Origin: Kitagawia praeruptora
Lineage: Eukaryota > Streptophyta > Magnoliopsida > Apiales > Apiaceae
Direction of reading: 5' to 3'
Length of the DNA: 64,000 nucleotides
NCBI GenBank assembly: GCA_037693485.1
Contig: CM075345.1
Span: 3,799,501-3,863,500 of the forward strand
Every line of letters starts with the position of its first letter. The first letter of the stretch is position 1. This document shows positions 22,216 through 35,867 of the stretch, in pieces. The translations under genes were made by a program, and so were the position numbers. Under the pieces are notes generated by a model. The model had not been told where the DNA came from. It did not search any database and saw only the letters and a list, made by a program, of their open reading frames with translations.

Positions 22216-24587
22216 CGTCCTAATACGCTTTACACTTAGCACATACAACACGTATTAATCACATAAATCACATAAACACTTAGCACTTATTATCAGCTTC
22301 CACTTATATCTTATGTCACACACATAACACTTGCACGCCAATAATCTTTATCGAATTACTATAAGAATCATAAAATAATTCTAATAAAAATTTGACAGTA
22401 TCTCCTTTAGAATATGGCCTAACCTGTCGGACCATAATTTACTCAATCAACCAACATGCTCTGCTTGGTACATACACTATACATACATACTCGATTTCCC
22501 ACTTTTAACCAGTCGACTTACAATCAAGTTTCCAAAGTTACTACACACATATTACAACATTATATTTATAAATACTACTACCAGCATTAGTATCGACCTG
22601 GGCAATTAAAACCTAAGTTATCACTACTAAACTTAACACTAAATATTAATATTAATTACAACCATAGGCATTATCATTACCACACATACTCCTCCCCATT
22701 CGACACTCTTGCCTCCTCTGATCTTCACATTTCCAGAATACCCCCATACCTCACATAAATGCTTGCACGAGCACCCATATTTCCACGAACACACGCACCT
22801 GATCAATCACACGCATAAGTTCCCTTCGCTTTATTCTTCTACTCTTAACTCCATCTCATTCAATCTACACCCCTGTCTCGGCATCTCCCCTCCTGATCCT
22901 CATACGACCCCCAACAACCAACAACACACCACCATAATTCCTTCATTTCCTCACCTTAACACACTCAGCTGTACTACACATAATCAATTTCACAGACAGC
23001 ACATACACACAAACGAACCCAATTGCTCGAACACACACCGAACCTTACATATATACAGAACGCAGCACCTCATCCGGCCCAAAACAGACCACAGTAGTAG
23101 TTCTAGGCTGGAATTCGAACTCACACCAACTTCTTATCAAACCAGCATTAAACTCACGCATTTCCCTTTCTCCTTCGACTACCACTCCTTCGACTACACT
23201 CCCTGAACACACCTCACAACCAATACCTCGCACTTGGACATCACCCGTTCCCCTGTACTCCTTCTCTAAATCGCAACTCACCCCAGCACCACTTCCTGCT
23301 AAACAACATCACCTCCACTCCGTATAAAACGCAACCCCCTCAAACCACCACACAATCAACTCGGTTGTGCACACACCGGCTACACACACTTCACAATCAG
23401 CTTATAGAACACACATACATCACCACTTACACATACCATACACTCATACACACACCACACCCAGCTACCAACATCAACCAACTAAACCAACACCTGAAAA
23501 CCCCCAATCTGAGTACCCCAATTCAACCAACAATCTCGCTTATTTAAGCACACGACATACCCACTCAAACAACACCACCGCAGAAGCTTGGAATTGACCT
23601 CACACGATGACAAAAGGGAAGATTTGCAAGGTGCTTCAACGGAAATTGCAACAATACCAACACACTGGGCAGCGCCAATACACACACTATACACACGCGG
23701 TTTTTTTTTTTTTTTTTTTTTTTGAAGAATAGAGGAGGGGAGTTTAGGAGATGAGAATGAGAAGAAATAGAGCTCGAGAGAAAGATTAGAGGGACCGATT
23801 AGAGAGATGAGAGAGAGATTGTGGAGTTTAGAGAGGGAGAGATGTTGGGAGAGAAGTCTAGAGACTTCCCGAGAGACTCATCAGAACAGAGCACATGAAA
23901 TGGGGAAAATAAGCTGCAGGTTTTGTATTGAGAAGGAATTAAGCATTTTTAGTAATTTTTCACAAGCACAAATCAAACAAAACTAATTTAAATCATTTTT
24001 TTTTTAAATCGAACTTAACCAAAAATCTGTAGAAAATAATTTAAAATTCTCTAAAATAAAGTTTATGAAATTAAAAACATCCCCATATTTCTAAAATATT
24101 TTTAGGATAAAAAATGAATTAAATATGATTTTTACAAGTTTCGATGCTTTAAATGCAATATAACTCATAAAATCATTTTAAAATACTTAAACATCCAAAA
24201 TAATTCTCCCGAAAATTTAAAAACTAATTAATATCATAAAGATGATAACGTAAAAGATTTCGTGATTTTAAACGACTCCAATGATTTTATAAAAATCTCA
24301 AAAGATCAATAATGCATGCTCTAAATACATTTAAATCATTAAACATATAAATAAAAATCCACAGGTTCACACGGCTCAAATAAATCATCATTTAAACATA
24401 TCAACACGGTCCCACATAATAAACACATATAAAGATTTTTCTCAACCACTATCACACACATCTTCATATACCAATTAACACTTAGCACATTGACTCGTCA
24501 AACCGGAATAAAATAATTTAAAGTATTTTATCCAATTTACGAAAAAAAAATAGTAATTAAATAAGTTTAATAATCATGGTTCTTACA

Positions 24588-24603
24588 ATCTTTCCCCCTA
24601 AAT
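24588..24603 (-). other. Element C polypurine tract
   Basis: Minus strand ATTTAGGGGGAAAGAT directly precedes the LTR start TGTAAGAACC. Confidence 0.85.
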
Positions 24604-27600
24604 AGGATTCTGTCCTCAGAATCAAGACAAGCAAATTAGTGACGGTACTTCTCAAACATTCACTTCCAATTTCCTAGGTTGTATTCACAACTCTAGGATT
24701 CCTCTATATCATCTCATACATTGAAAGGGTTATCCTGCAAGCCTCAAACTCCAACACAACTTAAACCTTACCCTTACAAATTCTGTTAATTCGAAACATT
24801 TACTACTCTTAAACAAATCCCTGATCTACAGAAAATCGGACATGACCTTTTCGTATAACGGACAATGCCCTGCGTGATTACTTCAAATACCAACTCAATC
24901 ATCCTCATAGAATTCATTTCCATTTATTCACCATCTTAATTTAATCGTATACAATTCTAATATGAAATTTGCCTTGGCTTGCAGTAAATAGGCACTTGAT
25001 CAACTCATGATACCTTGATTCAATTAACAACTCAATTCTCACTCTTATAAAAGCATATTTATCCTTGATATTTATAGTTTTGAAAACTAATAAACTTCAT
25101 AACCTTGACTTTAACATAACTCGCTACAATAACAAAATCTTGATTAGTTGGTTTGTAATATCAATTATTCCGGGGTCACAACCCCCCCCCCCCTCAATAC
25201 CAATCACAAAACGCTTTCATGCCAATAATTTCCAACAAACTCTAACTTTAATTACTCATGGAATTTGACTTAAGATACGTCAACTCAATTACACGTCTTC
25301 AACAAATAACTCACAATCTTAGAAAATTCTCTAAACCATACTTATTCCGCGTCTTCCGAAATCAATTTATGAAACATAACTCTACTCACTCAACAAATTC
25401 TCGAACTTTACTCTACGCATTATAACTCCAACGCTTTACACTACTTAATTTAACTACAAAAATAGCGGCATCTATTCATCACTCGCATTTCGAGATATTA
25501 TGAAATAAAGTACACATTCACCACTTATCCTTCTAACTAGTCAATTCCTCTCCCATCAACTCATTCACATTCTGGTTCATCACCTCATCTCGGTACCTCT
25601 TAATTCTCTAATAATTCAAGCTGAAATGCCACGATATCGATCACCTTCGTTGTAGACTAGGCGTTCGAACTTCCATATCTGACTTCTCAACTCCAAGCGA
25701 AAACTATCACGGTCAATTCCAACTCATGTGTCAATATTTCTGCTTATGAATATCAACATGTACTTTTTATGTTATGACAATAAACAACTTCATGCTTTTC
25801 TATGAACCATCACAGTAATTCACAAGGTCTCCTTGCTCGTCTAGCTTCACTATCACTGGAGTGATTATTAATCCTCCATGGCTCTTAGAAGCTCTTTTCA
25901 TGTCTATCTATTTATTCACACTTTCTTTTTCTACTGGTGAACTTACCTAATACTGAGGTTCTGTATAAAAGCCTTCAATAACCTTTAGTAGTTCCTGGTT
26001 CAACCTTTAAAACTTCCGACCTCTGCTGGCATTATGGACCTTTCTCAATTCATTACTGCTCCATTTTCACAAAATTCACTTTGATTCTTTCATTACTAAT
26101 CGCGTGTCTTAAAATTTGATTCCTTTCCATCTAAAACTCATATTTAGAAATCTTGCACATAATCTTCCTCTTGATATACGATGAGTATTACTACTCATTT
26201 TCTTGCGAAGATCCTTTAATCAAATTGTTAACTCCAACATTTCCATTGATGTCATTCAATATTGAACTCCTTGAAACTAATTCTATTTTTGGGAAAATGA
26301 ATAACAAACAACTCTTCATCCTTACCTGGTGACAAGTCGGGTAATCCATCAAATTACACATTCAAAAATTTTAATCACTGAAATCTGCTTTGATTTAACT
26401 ATTTTCTTTCTGATATTTCTTTCTGTGCAAAACAACTCCATAATCTTGGTATAAAAATCTTATGGGCTGCATGCTCGTTAAAGCTTCTTTATCTGCTTTT
26501 GGCCTCAAAACATGACTTTACATCCCTTGATAATCATAATCTCACTTTCTTGCCCTCACAATTTGTTTGTACTTCGTAGTTAACTACTCTATCCAATCCT
26601 AAATCATCCTTAACTCTTTTCACTACCATCACAATCAAATTCTTGATAACGTCATTCATAGCCAAAATAATTTTCTAGCTTTCTAGTAATTTTATAGATT
26701 ACGATTCTATTACCCTCATCCTTGGGTCTATTGAGACTGTTATGATATAATCTCTGGAAACTGTCTTATCTTCCCACACTTATAGCACATGACTTGACTT
26801 CTGACTCGGTCACTTTCTACCATGATATTCTTTCCAGTTGTATTTACATTATCTGCTTTTTTTTTTCTCAGCACATTTTCAATATACTTTCTCACGAAAT
26901 CTTATCTTTCGACCATGAGGTCTTATTCATCTCTGCTAATTCGCATCTTGTGGGTAACTATTGTGCCCCCACTCTTCCGACTTTAGATTTTCTAAATTCT
27001 ACATTATTCCCTTGACTGAATCACATTTATTTAAAACAATTGTGAAAATTCTCTGGTTTTATGTCGTTTTCTTCTTATCATCTTACTCCATCTTGGTCAA
27101 CTCTCTTCCGTTCCTACCAATCGCGATTCTTTAATTGGCTCACACAAGTTATTAATTCCAAAACAATCATCGTGTTTCTTATTCAAGCTTCAATTCCTTC
27201 TAATAGCTCTTACAGACAAATTTGTCCTGCTTCATTCGAGTTATTTTGGTTTGAGTTCTAAAATTTATACCCAATTATTAGCCTCAAAACATTCCAAATC
27301 CTATGACATTCTATTTACTATCTCTAAAATTTAACAGATGTCCAAAGCAATCTTTCATCAGCAATAAACATCACATACCAAACATCTTCATCATCATTTT
27401 ATTTTCAATCTTTAACAAAATCTATAATCTTGTGCCCTTGATACCTGCTCCTTTCTTTTTCTCAATTTTCAGTAATCTCAAATCTTGTATATGTGTTTGT
27501 CGATCTAATAAATAATCCAACTTGATATATCATCTCTGTTTTAACATCAACTTCTCAATCTTGCTAAACCAATTCTTCATCAACTTAATTGCAGCTTTGG

Positions 27601-28750
27601 CCACTAAGGATGTCGTCACGTCTATCTTCGCGGCTTTTCATCATTGGTAATCCAAAATAATTCAGGTTTCTGACAAAGGAAGTCAATAGAATGAATAGGT
27701 ATCAATATGAATGTACACTGGATTTTGTTTGACAAAACTTTTTGTGAAAGGATTTAACCGAGAGATCAATATGATCATTGAACTATTTTCAGGTTGTATT
27801 TGTCACTTAGGTCAACCGCCCTAGTACAAAAAGATGGCCAGTCTTCAGTACTTTCATGACAAAAACAATCAGTGGCGTCCCACCAGACTTTTATCACAGA
27901 GATAAAATGTCCCTGAATCCCCTATATACATAGGTTGTTCATCTCAGTTTGAACAAAGAAGAGCAAGTATTCAGGGAAAATAGAAAGAATTCAAAAGTCT
28001 CAAAAATTCTCATGTATAGATTTGGACCAAGTGTCTCCCGAAAATAAGGATATTTCTGAAAGAATAGGATTAAATTCAAGTAATCAATAGAAGTATAGTT
28101 GATCACCAAAGGTATGGATCAACTATTGATTAAACAAATATTCAAGAAATTCATAATTATTCATAATCTCACTCTTGTCGGCTAAGTACTAATATACCTA
28201 GCTGCCAAAACCGGCCTGACAATAATGAGTTGAATAACCACGAAGATCTCTATTCATTCTCGATTTTAACCGTCACTGCGCAACAAATGCTTCAGTGACA
28301 ATATAAACCGTGAATTCGCTTACATCAATTCAGAGCAAGAACAAGAATCAATTCAACTACCTAAATAGGGAATTAATTAAGAATTCAATCGAGATCAATG
28401 GCTAGCAGCGTGCCGCTAAGCCCTCACTTTCATGCTGACAATCGCTTCCTACATTTTATTTCTAGTCTTCTTGCATTCTCTCTATAACGTTCACCTCGTA
28501 ACTAAAATCGTAGAAACATTCTAGAAGGTACGTGAAAATCTCGAGACTGGCTCCGGATTAGCTGTCTCGCTCGTCCACTAGTCTTTAAATGAATCGAACT
28601 CCTACTTGCGCGATATGCCGAAGGACCACACAACGTCGCAATACTCGTCTGAATATCCTAAGGCGAACCTTATCCTAAATCGTTCTATCTAACGTCCGTA
28701 TCACACACGTATACCCACCCATCCTAACTGTTTCAGTGACCATAACCTGT

Positions 28751-28763
28751 AGCTCTGATACCA
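28751..28763 (-). other. Element C primer-binding site
   Basis: Minus strand TGGTATCAGAGCT, two bases after the LTR end ...GATGTCACA. It matches the 3' end of initiator tRNA-Met. Confidence 0.9.
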
Positions 28764-30812
28764 ACTGTGACATCCCATAATCCGGGGTATAGATTTGGGG
28801 CCACTAACCACAATCCACACAACACAAATCTGGATATAAACATAATATAATAATAAAATACCCCTGATCCAAGACCGCTTACAGGTTATGGTACGAAACA
28901 AACTATCAAATTTAATTATTACAATCCAACCTCAGAATAAAATTATTATACAAATTGATAACCAGTAAGTTCATCTATAAAAATCACTATCAAACTAGAT
29001 ATCCCACCTCAACAAATCCATGACTCGAACGTCTCCTCTCGCAGCCTATAGAGCAATACCCACTGACCTCTAGTCCTTCTGATTATCTCTAATAACTGGA
29101 AAAAAATAAACAGAAGCAAGAGTGAGCCAACAATGCTCAGCAAGTGTAAATAGTGATGACAATTTCAATACAACGACAATTTTGATAAGCAACAGAGTTC
29201 CATCTCATTTTATGAAGGAATCAGTTATATCAACTTTTTAGATTGCCACGAGGGCCAACAATTCACCATTCGTAAGGTGCATCAAAACTAGAACTGGACA
29301 GAATTTTGATATCAAAATGTTATTCAAACAGACCTTCAAGAAGTCAAGAACTGAACATCTCATTTTCAAAGTATAGATTAGAATTGGAATTTTATTTATT
29401 TAAAAAAAACATCATTAAGGTTAGGCTGCTGATCAGTCAGCACTAACCCTGGACAAACGCACACAGCAATGTCCTATAATGGATCCACGGCACACATTGG
29501 CCTTATTAACTTCCGACCACGAATCTGGTCCGACCTCACGGTCCAAAAATATTTTTATCACGACCACAATAGGGTCCGACCTTTCGGTCAAAACATTTTT
29601 TTATCACGATCATAATATGGTCCGACCTTACGGTAAAAAATATTCCAATTCTATATCGAACGCACTAGGTGTCGGAACAATCGACAACCTTACCGCATCA
29701 ACCAATTGGAAAACTCACGTTCCAGGACAACAACTAATTAATCCAAGAATTAATGAAGAATTCAGGATCAACAGGTGTCGACAAGTTCGACACGATAATT
29801 GGGTGATAATTAAAGCATAATAAGCTCTAAGGGTATCGACAAGTTCGATACAATAAAGGGTAATAACGGAATAATCAAGGTCATCAATAGGTATCGACAA
29901 ATTCGATACAATAAGTGGGTGTAAACGAATAACCAATAAGAATAAAAGATATCAACAAGATAGAAAGAAATAATTGGATTTATAACATCAACAGTTTACG
30001 CAAAGAGAAATTCCTTGTGAGCAAGAATAAAAACATAAATTGCAATAATATTTTCAACAATTGAAATTCTAGACTAAAGCAAGGAGATGGTCAAGTATTG
30101 GGCATTTAATAAAACTTATACACACTGAAGAGTTTGAGCTTTCCATAAACGGATAAAATAGCTTAGAACAAATATTTGCAAAACAGTTTCAATATGGAAA
30201 GGTTCAGATCAGCTTAGGGAAAACATTGTCCAAATGGGAGTCCATTGGTGAAAGTATGCTAGGTCAGGAATTTTGTCAGCAGGTTTTCGTAAAAGTTAAA
30301 AACATGTATTTCCTTGTGTAGAAAAATTCTTAAGGGTATTTGACGAAGTTAGAAGAAATGGCATTCCACTGTAAAAGTGTGAAAAGGTTATTTGCAAAAT
30401 TCTTTGTAAAACCGACATGTGAACTATGGGTGGGGAAAGTGAACATCATCATGCTAATTTGGAAAAGCATATATATATCATCTTTCAACTATACTTGACC
30501 AACTCATTTATACGATAAATAAACTAAATTGCATCACTTGAAAGATAAGTGAAGAGCAAAACACTTGCCTCAATACACAGCGTTTCTATTTCCAATACTT
30601 TAACTCCTTATCACTTTACATCCGTCTCTGCTTGACCTTTCCTCGATGACGCATCACTTGTCAATCCCGATAATTCTTTCCTTCCTCCACATTCCATTTC
30701 CACATGCTTTGGTTCTTAGCTGGCCTTCTATGCGTACCTATATACAGGTATAATACTATTTCAGTACGCGTACAACCTTAACCGTATAATTCTATTCTAA
30801 CCACACGCGTCC

Positions 30813-31381
30813 TGTGAGATTGAAAGGTTGGGCTAGTTTTTGGTGCTAATGTGAAAAATTCGTAGAAATTTTTCTGGTTGCGTTAGCTGTTTTGTTTTTG
30901 CGTTTCCCGGAGTTCCAACGGTCGGATCGTCCTGAATTTTGGACAGCGTCTTCCTTACTCATGTATCTAAATTCTGAACGGTGGAGATCGGATTTGGAGG
31001 TGCAGAAGGCCTGTTTATTGAGGTAGGGGCAGGAACTTTTGCACCACGGTGTGGATTAAGCTCCCCGTGGTGAGGCGACTTGGAGCGGGTATTTTTGGCC
31101 CAAAAGTGTTTTTGGGTTAATTCTTAAACTAGGCCCATAGTTAATATGATATGTAAACGGTAGTGAATTAACTAGGTTTTAAGGCTTGTAATATTGTATA
31201 CAGAAAACTGAAACGTATCAATATATACAAGAAAAAGGCTTTTTCACTTGGCCAACAAATTCCTTCTTCTTTGTGTGTTTACTTTGATTATTGTCTTGTT
31301 ATAGCTTATAACTTGTGATCGTAGTCTTCTCTTTGGGGTGTTATTCCGCTGAGTCAAGGGTTGTCCCTTGTTTGGGACCCT
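30813..31381. mobile_element. Solo LTR in the right LTR of element C, right border altered
   Basis: Same insert as 21644-22215, preceded by the same CGTCC, but it ends at GGGACCCT without the terminal ACA. A short TCTATG filler and then a second copy of the upstream flank (CTGGCCTTCTATGCGTACC ... CACACGCGTCC, about 31388-31480) follow before the LTR resumes. Confidence 0.85.
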
Positions 31382-32083
31382 TCTATGCTGGCCTTCTATG
31401 CGTACCTATATACAGGTATAATACTATTTCAGTACGCGTACAACCTTAACCGTATAATTCTATTCTAACCACACGCGTCCTAATACGCTTTACACTTAGC
31501 ACATACAACACGTATTAATCACATAAATCACATAAACACTTAACACTTATTATCAGCTTACACTTATACCTTATGTCACACATATAACACTTGCACGCCA
31601 ATAATCTTTATCGAATTACTATAAGAATCATAAAATAATTCTAATAAAAATTTGACAGTATCTCCTTTAGAATATGGCCTAACCTGTCGGACCATAATTT
31701 ACTCAATCAACCAACATGCTCTGCTTGGTACATACACTATACATACATACTCGATTTCCCACTTTTAACCAGTCGACTTACAATCAAGTTTCCAAAGTTA
31801 CTACACACATATTACAACATTATATTTATAAATACTACTACCAGCATTAGTATCGACCTGGGCAATTAAAACCTAAGTTATCACTACTAAACTTAACACT
31901 AAATATTAATATTAATTACAACCATAGGCATTATCATTACCACACATACTCCTCCCCATTCGACACTCTTGCCTCCTCTGATCTTCACATTTCCAGAATA
32001 CCCCCATACCTCACATAAATGCTTGCACGAGCACCCATATTTCCACGAACACACGCACCTGATCAATCACACGCATAAGTTCC

Positions 32084-32424
32084 TGATAGAGAGTGATGAT
32101 TGGGAAGCAATAATTACAATGATTACAATAATAATAATAGCGGAATGAGATGATCGAAATAGATCTTCTATTAATTAAATGTTTCTCTCTCCACAAATAA
32201 GAGATTCTCTCTTTAATATTAAATTGCCAACCCCTTTACAAGTGGGATTTGTTTAGTATATATAGGGGGTTCCTAGTGGGTCCCCTAATTTACTTAATCA
32301 CTAAGTTTACATTTGTGGGCTTCTGGGCCCAATTATAGATACATGTGTTAATGGGCCTAATACAATCTAAATCATTCTATTGATTTAAATACAAATTATC
32401 TCACTTGGGCTTCATGGTCCAACA
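32084..32424 (-). repeat. Gypsy D left LTR (3' LTR in element sense)
   Basis: 341 bp, plus strand TGATAGAGAGTGATG ... CATGGTCCAACA. A minus-sense TATATATA box lies near 32257-32264. Confidence 0.95.
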
Positions 32425-32440
32425 TTTGTCCCCCCCCTAG
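32425..32440 (-). other. Gypsy D polypurine tract
   Basis: Minus strand CTAGGGGGGGGACAAA immediately before the LTR start TGTTGGACC. Confidence 0.85.
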
Positions 32441-32607
32441 TTTGAAGGATATCTTCAGATTCCTTGAATTGAACCTGCATTATGAAAAAGAAATTTCTCG
32501 TTCAACATCACTTTTTTTTTTCTTCTTTCTTTTTTTTTTTTTTTGAAAGTTTAGCAGGAGGGGTTTTTCCTTTTCTTATTTCTCTCTTTTCTCTTTTTTT
32601 TTTGGTC

Positions 32608-32615
32608 TATAAATA
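32608..32615 (+). promoter_or_regulatory. TATA box of the gypsy D antisense ORF
   Basis: TATAAATA on plus, about 210 bp before the ATG at 32822 and downstream of pyrimidine-rich runs. The position is comparable to the TATA box before the aORF in element A. Confidence 0.65.
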
Positions 32616-32821
32616 GACGTTCCTTCTCAATTACTTTGATCGTTGGTATATTTCGGGTTTGGGCGGTTCAGTTTCCAAGAGACGACTTAAAAAGAGATTT
32701 GGAGAGACATTTTTCAACTGCTGTCTTCTAATTACTCTGTAAGTGCACCTCTTGTCTTAACTTTCCCTTTTCATCATCATATTTGTCTGATTACTTTTCG
32801 TTTTCTTGATTATACTCTGCT

Positions 32822-35009
32822 ATGTCTGCGAATTCGTCGTCTTCGCGTCTCAATGTTAGAGATTGTGGGAAGAAACCACTTAATGAAGGGCTTTTAGATA
32901 GCCCCATTAACTTACATGATTTAGAAATCCCGGAGAATCTTTCTGGTGATAGTTTTGATTTTCTTGACGAAGTCACGTCTGAGACTTCTGGGGTTGTTAA
33001 AGTGTCTCCCCCTTTGAGTCCTCGTACAATCGCTACTCGTGAAAGGGTATTAGCCGAGGCTGCTGTTGAAGGGGCCAAGGAGTTTAAGGAGTCTAATTTG
33101 TGGTATCCTAGTATATATTCTAATCGACCTCTAGACGTTGACATTAGTAGGTGGGTTCAATTAGAGAATGGGTATAGATGTGTGGCACCTAGGTCGGACG
33201 ATAAGATATGGGAGATGCCTGAGTTCGGGATGCATGGTATTCCGATGTGTCATTTTGAGTATGGGTTGCGGTTACCTATGCACCCTTTTCACCTGAGCGT
33301 CTACGAGTTTGTTGGTTGTGGTATAGCCCAATTGTCGCCCAATTCTGTGGCACAGGTTAGTGGGTTTATAGCCCTTTGTGTAGAGAAGAAATGTATGCCA
33401 TCGCTGAGCTTGTTTTTCAGTATTTTTAGTATGAAGTATCAAGATGGGTTGATTTATTTTAGTAAGCGAGAAGGTTTTACGAAGATCGTGGATGTGAAGT
33501 CCTCGAACTCGGGGTGGCATGGCAAGTGGATGTATTATCATGGCCCTGACCTCGAGTTCGTGCGACCCTGTCAAAGTATTAGCGAGGATGTTTTTGATCG
33601 AGTCGCTAAGCTAAAGAAATTTGATATGTTGACTGTAAATCGGTTTTTAGGGCTTAATCCTGTGTATACTCACTACCAGCTTAAAGATGAAAAGTTTTTG
33701 GAGGAGCATAGTTGTAAGGCGTTGTTGTTATCTTTTATTGTTTTAATTTCGTTTATTGACTGTTGGTAATTTTTAGTGGTCGATTTACAGTTTTCTTCCG
33801 CTTAATATCTGCGTTTTTGCAGTGGCAGGTCGATCTTTGGAGGAGGTGCTTTGTAGTGGGGTTCGTGGAGATATGGATAAAGCCCTGGCGTTGCTTGCAA
33901 AGAGATCGAGTACGACCCCGTCGGGTCAAGGGGCGAGCTCGTCGAAGACTACGAAGACCTCTGATGTTCCTAAGACTGTTAACGACCTTGTTTCTGAGCC
34001 CGCTGTTGAGGTAGCTGATGAGGGTGCTGGCTTGATTGCTCGTTCTGGTAAGAGGGGTCGAGATGGGGAGGATGATGGTCCTCCTCGAGCTGTTTTGAGG
34101 AAGACTCTGGACCCTACTCGCTTCGGCCCTGGTAAATCTCTTACCATAACTGGGTTGCGTAAGGGTCCTCTCCCCCCTGCTTTGCAAGGGCCAGGTTCTG
34201 TCTCTCCTCTTCGCATTGAAGTGCATCCGAACGAGAAGTGGTCTGCTGGTTCAAAGTTCCCTGTTCAAGTTTTCAAGGCCTTCAATTTACCGCAAGACTT
34301 TACTTCGTATGTTGACAAGAGCCGGGATGAGATTGCTGAACGTTGTTTAGCTCGTGGGGGAAGGGTAATTTTTATTTTCGCTCTTTACATCTTGATTTTG
34401 TTTTATATTTGTTTCTTTTTCCTTTTGGTAGCGACTTCCAGTGTGTATGCGACCCTTTATGAGTTTTTATGTTTCTTGCAGTTTTTGGCTGATATTGCTC
34501 ACATTGTGACGGATTATCGAGCTGACGTTGATAGGCAGTGGAGGGAGGGTAGCACCCGTGAACTAGATGAATTGAAGAAAGATAAAGCTGCCGTTGAGCG
34601 TCGAGTTGATGAGTTAGAGAAGCAGGAAGTGGAGCGTGCTGTTGAGCTGAAGGAGTTAAAGCTCGATAATGAGAAGTTAAAAGAAGTCGTCGATTCTGGA
34701 TCTAAGGAGTTAAGTGAACTGAGAGAGAGAGCGGCCTCTAGGGATAAGGAATTGGAGGCTGCGAGGAGTGAGCTGTCCATTTTGAAGGGTGCTAACGAGG
34801 TCTTTGAGAAGACTATAAATGACCTGAGACTTGATTTGGAGAGGAGTGTCGCTGACTTAGCGCAGGGAATCGGAGCTGGTTATCAGGGTTGTTACGACCG
34901 TTTAAAAGGATCCGGGATTGACTTGACTGGTCATAGTTTTGACGACTACTGTGCTGATCTCGCGAAGGGGCTTCCCAGTGATGACCATGTCGGGGATCCT
35001 GGAAACTGA
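32822..35009 (+). CDS. Antisense extra ORF (aORF) of gypsy D, three exons
   Basis: Exons 32822-33710, 33823-34364 and 34482-35009 have GT-AG introns and phases 1 and 0, giving about 652 residues with no internal stop. The N-terminal half holds the conserved block YGLRLPMHPFH ... AQLSPNS and HGKWMYYHGP. The middle is basic and Ser/Thr-rich. The last exon is a long coiled coil (repeated ELKEL, LDNEKL, ELSEL, DKELEAARSEL). It is related to the aORF of element A and to the 'putative gypsy type transposon' family. Its role is unknown; DNA- or particle-binding is a guess. It runs opposite to gag-pol and ends convergently with it. Confidence 0.78.
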
Positions 35010-35867
35010 TTGAAGGTGGGGAATGCCCCATAAGTTATGTAATATTTAACCTTTATTTGTTCTCCGAATTGTGGTTTTGTGGTTTGTTCGAACTAATTTG
35101 GTTTTTCTGGTATTTGGTATTTTTTCTTATCTGAGTATGGCTCTTATGAAAAAACCCTTGAAAGTATTCGGGATGAAGATTCTTTCTTCATAAATGAATA
35201 TTTTGGAGTTCTCAAATTCTCCCGTACTTGATATTTGTTATACTTGTCTTTTTCTTGGGTAGAGATAAGGTTTTTTATTTGTGCTATTTGTTATATTCGT
35301 TTTTTTTTAGCACGAGATATGCCTTGGCCTTATATCTCGTTATTTCCTGTGTTTTTATAAGTGTGAAAGTTGTGTTGTAGATAATGGCGGTTTCCTGTTA
35401 TTCTTAGTTTTTGATAGAGACTTAGCCTATTTTTGACTTTTACTTGGTTATTATGGAGATAGAGATGGGGAATCTGAGAATTTTTTGTGGCTTATTTGCA
35501 TGCCTTATTAATTATTTGTTTAAAGAGTTTTGTTTTCGGATCTTTCATGGCGTAGTAGCTAAGGTAATCGAGAATTATAGATTAAATTCTTAATTTTATT
35601 GGTCAGAGCTAGGTAAACTTGTAGGTCGTGTCGGGACTTGTGACATGGTTAGGGACTGCTTTGGAATAGTAGAAATTTTGTCTAATTACCTCGAGACAGT
35701 GGTGTATTTGTGATCTTATAATATGAGCAGTGAATTATGACAAACTTTATTCGATAAATAACTTAATGGGGCTAAAGTGGGATCCTCACTTCGGATCCTT
35801 TGCACTTTAGCAATTTTAGAGGCGATTAAGGAGTAGAGTTTGTCGTTGTTCTAAAAATAAAGTACAA
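35010..35867. other. Gypsy D spacer between convergent aORF and pol ends
   Basis: T-rich on plus, no gene or repeat recognised. Termination signals for both transcripts are expected here but I cannot assign them. Confidence 0.6.

Larger units (their letters stand above)
19597..24587 (-). repeat. Element C left LTR (3' LTR in element sense)
   Basis: 4,991 bp. On plus it reads TGTGACATCCCATAATCC ... GGTTCTTACA. It contains an array of small hairpins (20361-20740), an inserted solo LTR (21644-22215), a CA-rich stretch (about 22700-23700), a poly-T run near 23701-23724 and AT-rich sequence. Frames in the CA-rich stretch are low-complexity and not genes. Confidence 0.93.
24588..28765 (-). pseudogene. 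Element C interior, decayed, no intact gene
   Basis: About 4.2 kb of AT-rich sequence without a long frame on either strand. On minus at 26770-26787 a CYKCGK motif is visible. It is the first half of a retroviral-type CCHC zinc knuckle, and the expected GH and last Cys that should follow are lost. I take this as a remnant of gag. Nothing recognisable as protease, RT or integrase could be read by eye. Confidence 0.6.

Noticed and set aside
22709..23206. 165-codon open frame rich in His, Thr and Pro in the C LTR (repeated at 41876-42283)
   Set aside because: It is a by-product of CA-rich low-complexity sequence inside an LTR. It has no domain, and the frame is not preserved as a gene would be.
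28751..28763. TGGTATCAGAGCT as part of a tRNA gene
   Set aside because: It is the retrotransposon primer-binding site next to an LTR. No cloverleaf can be drawn around it.
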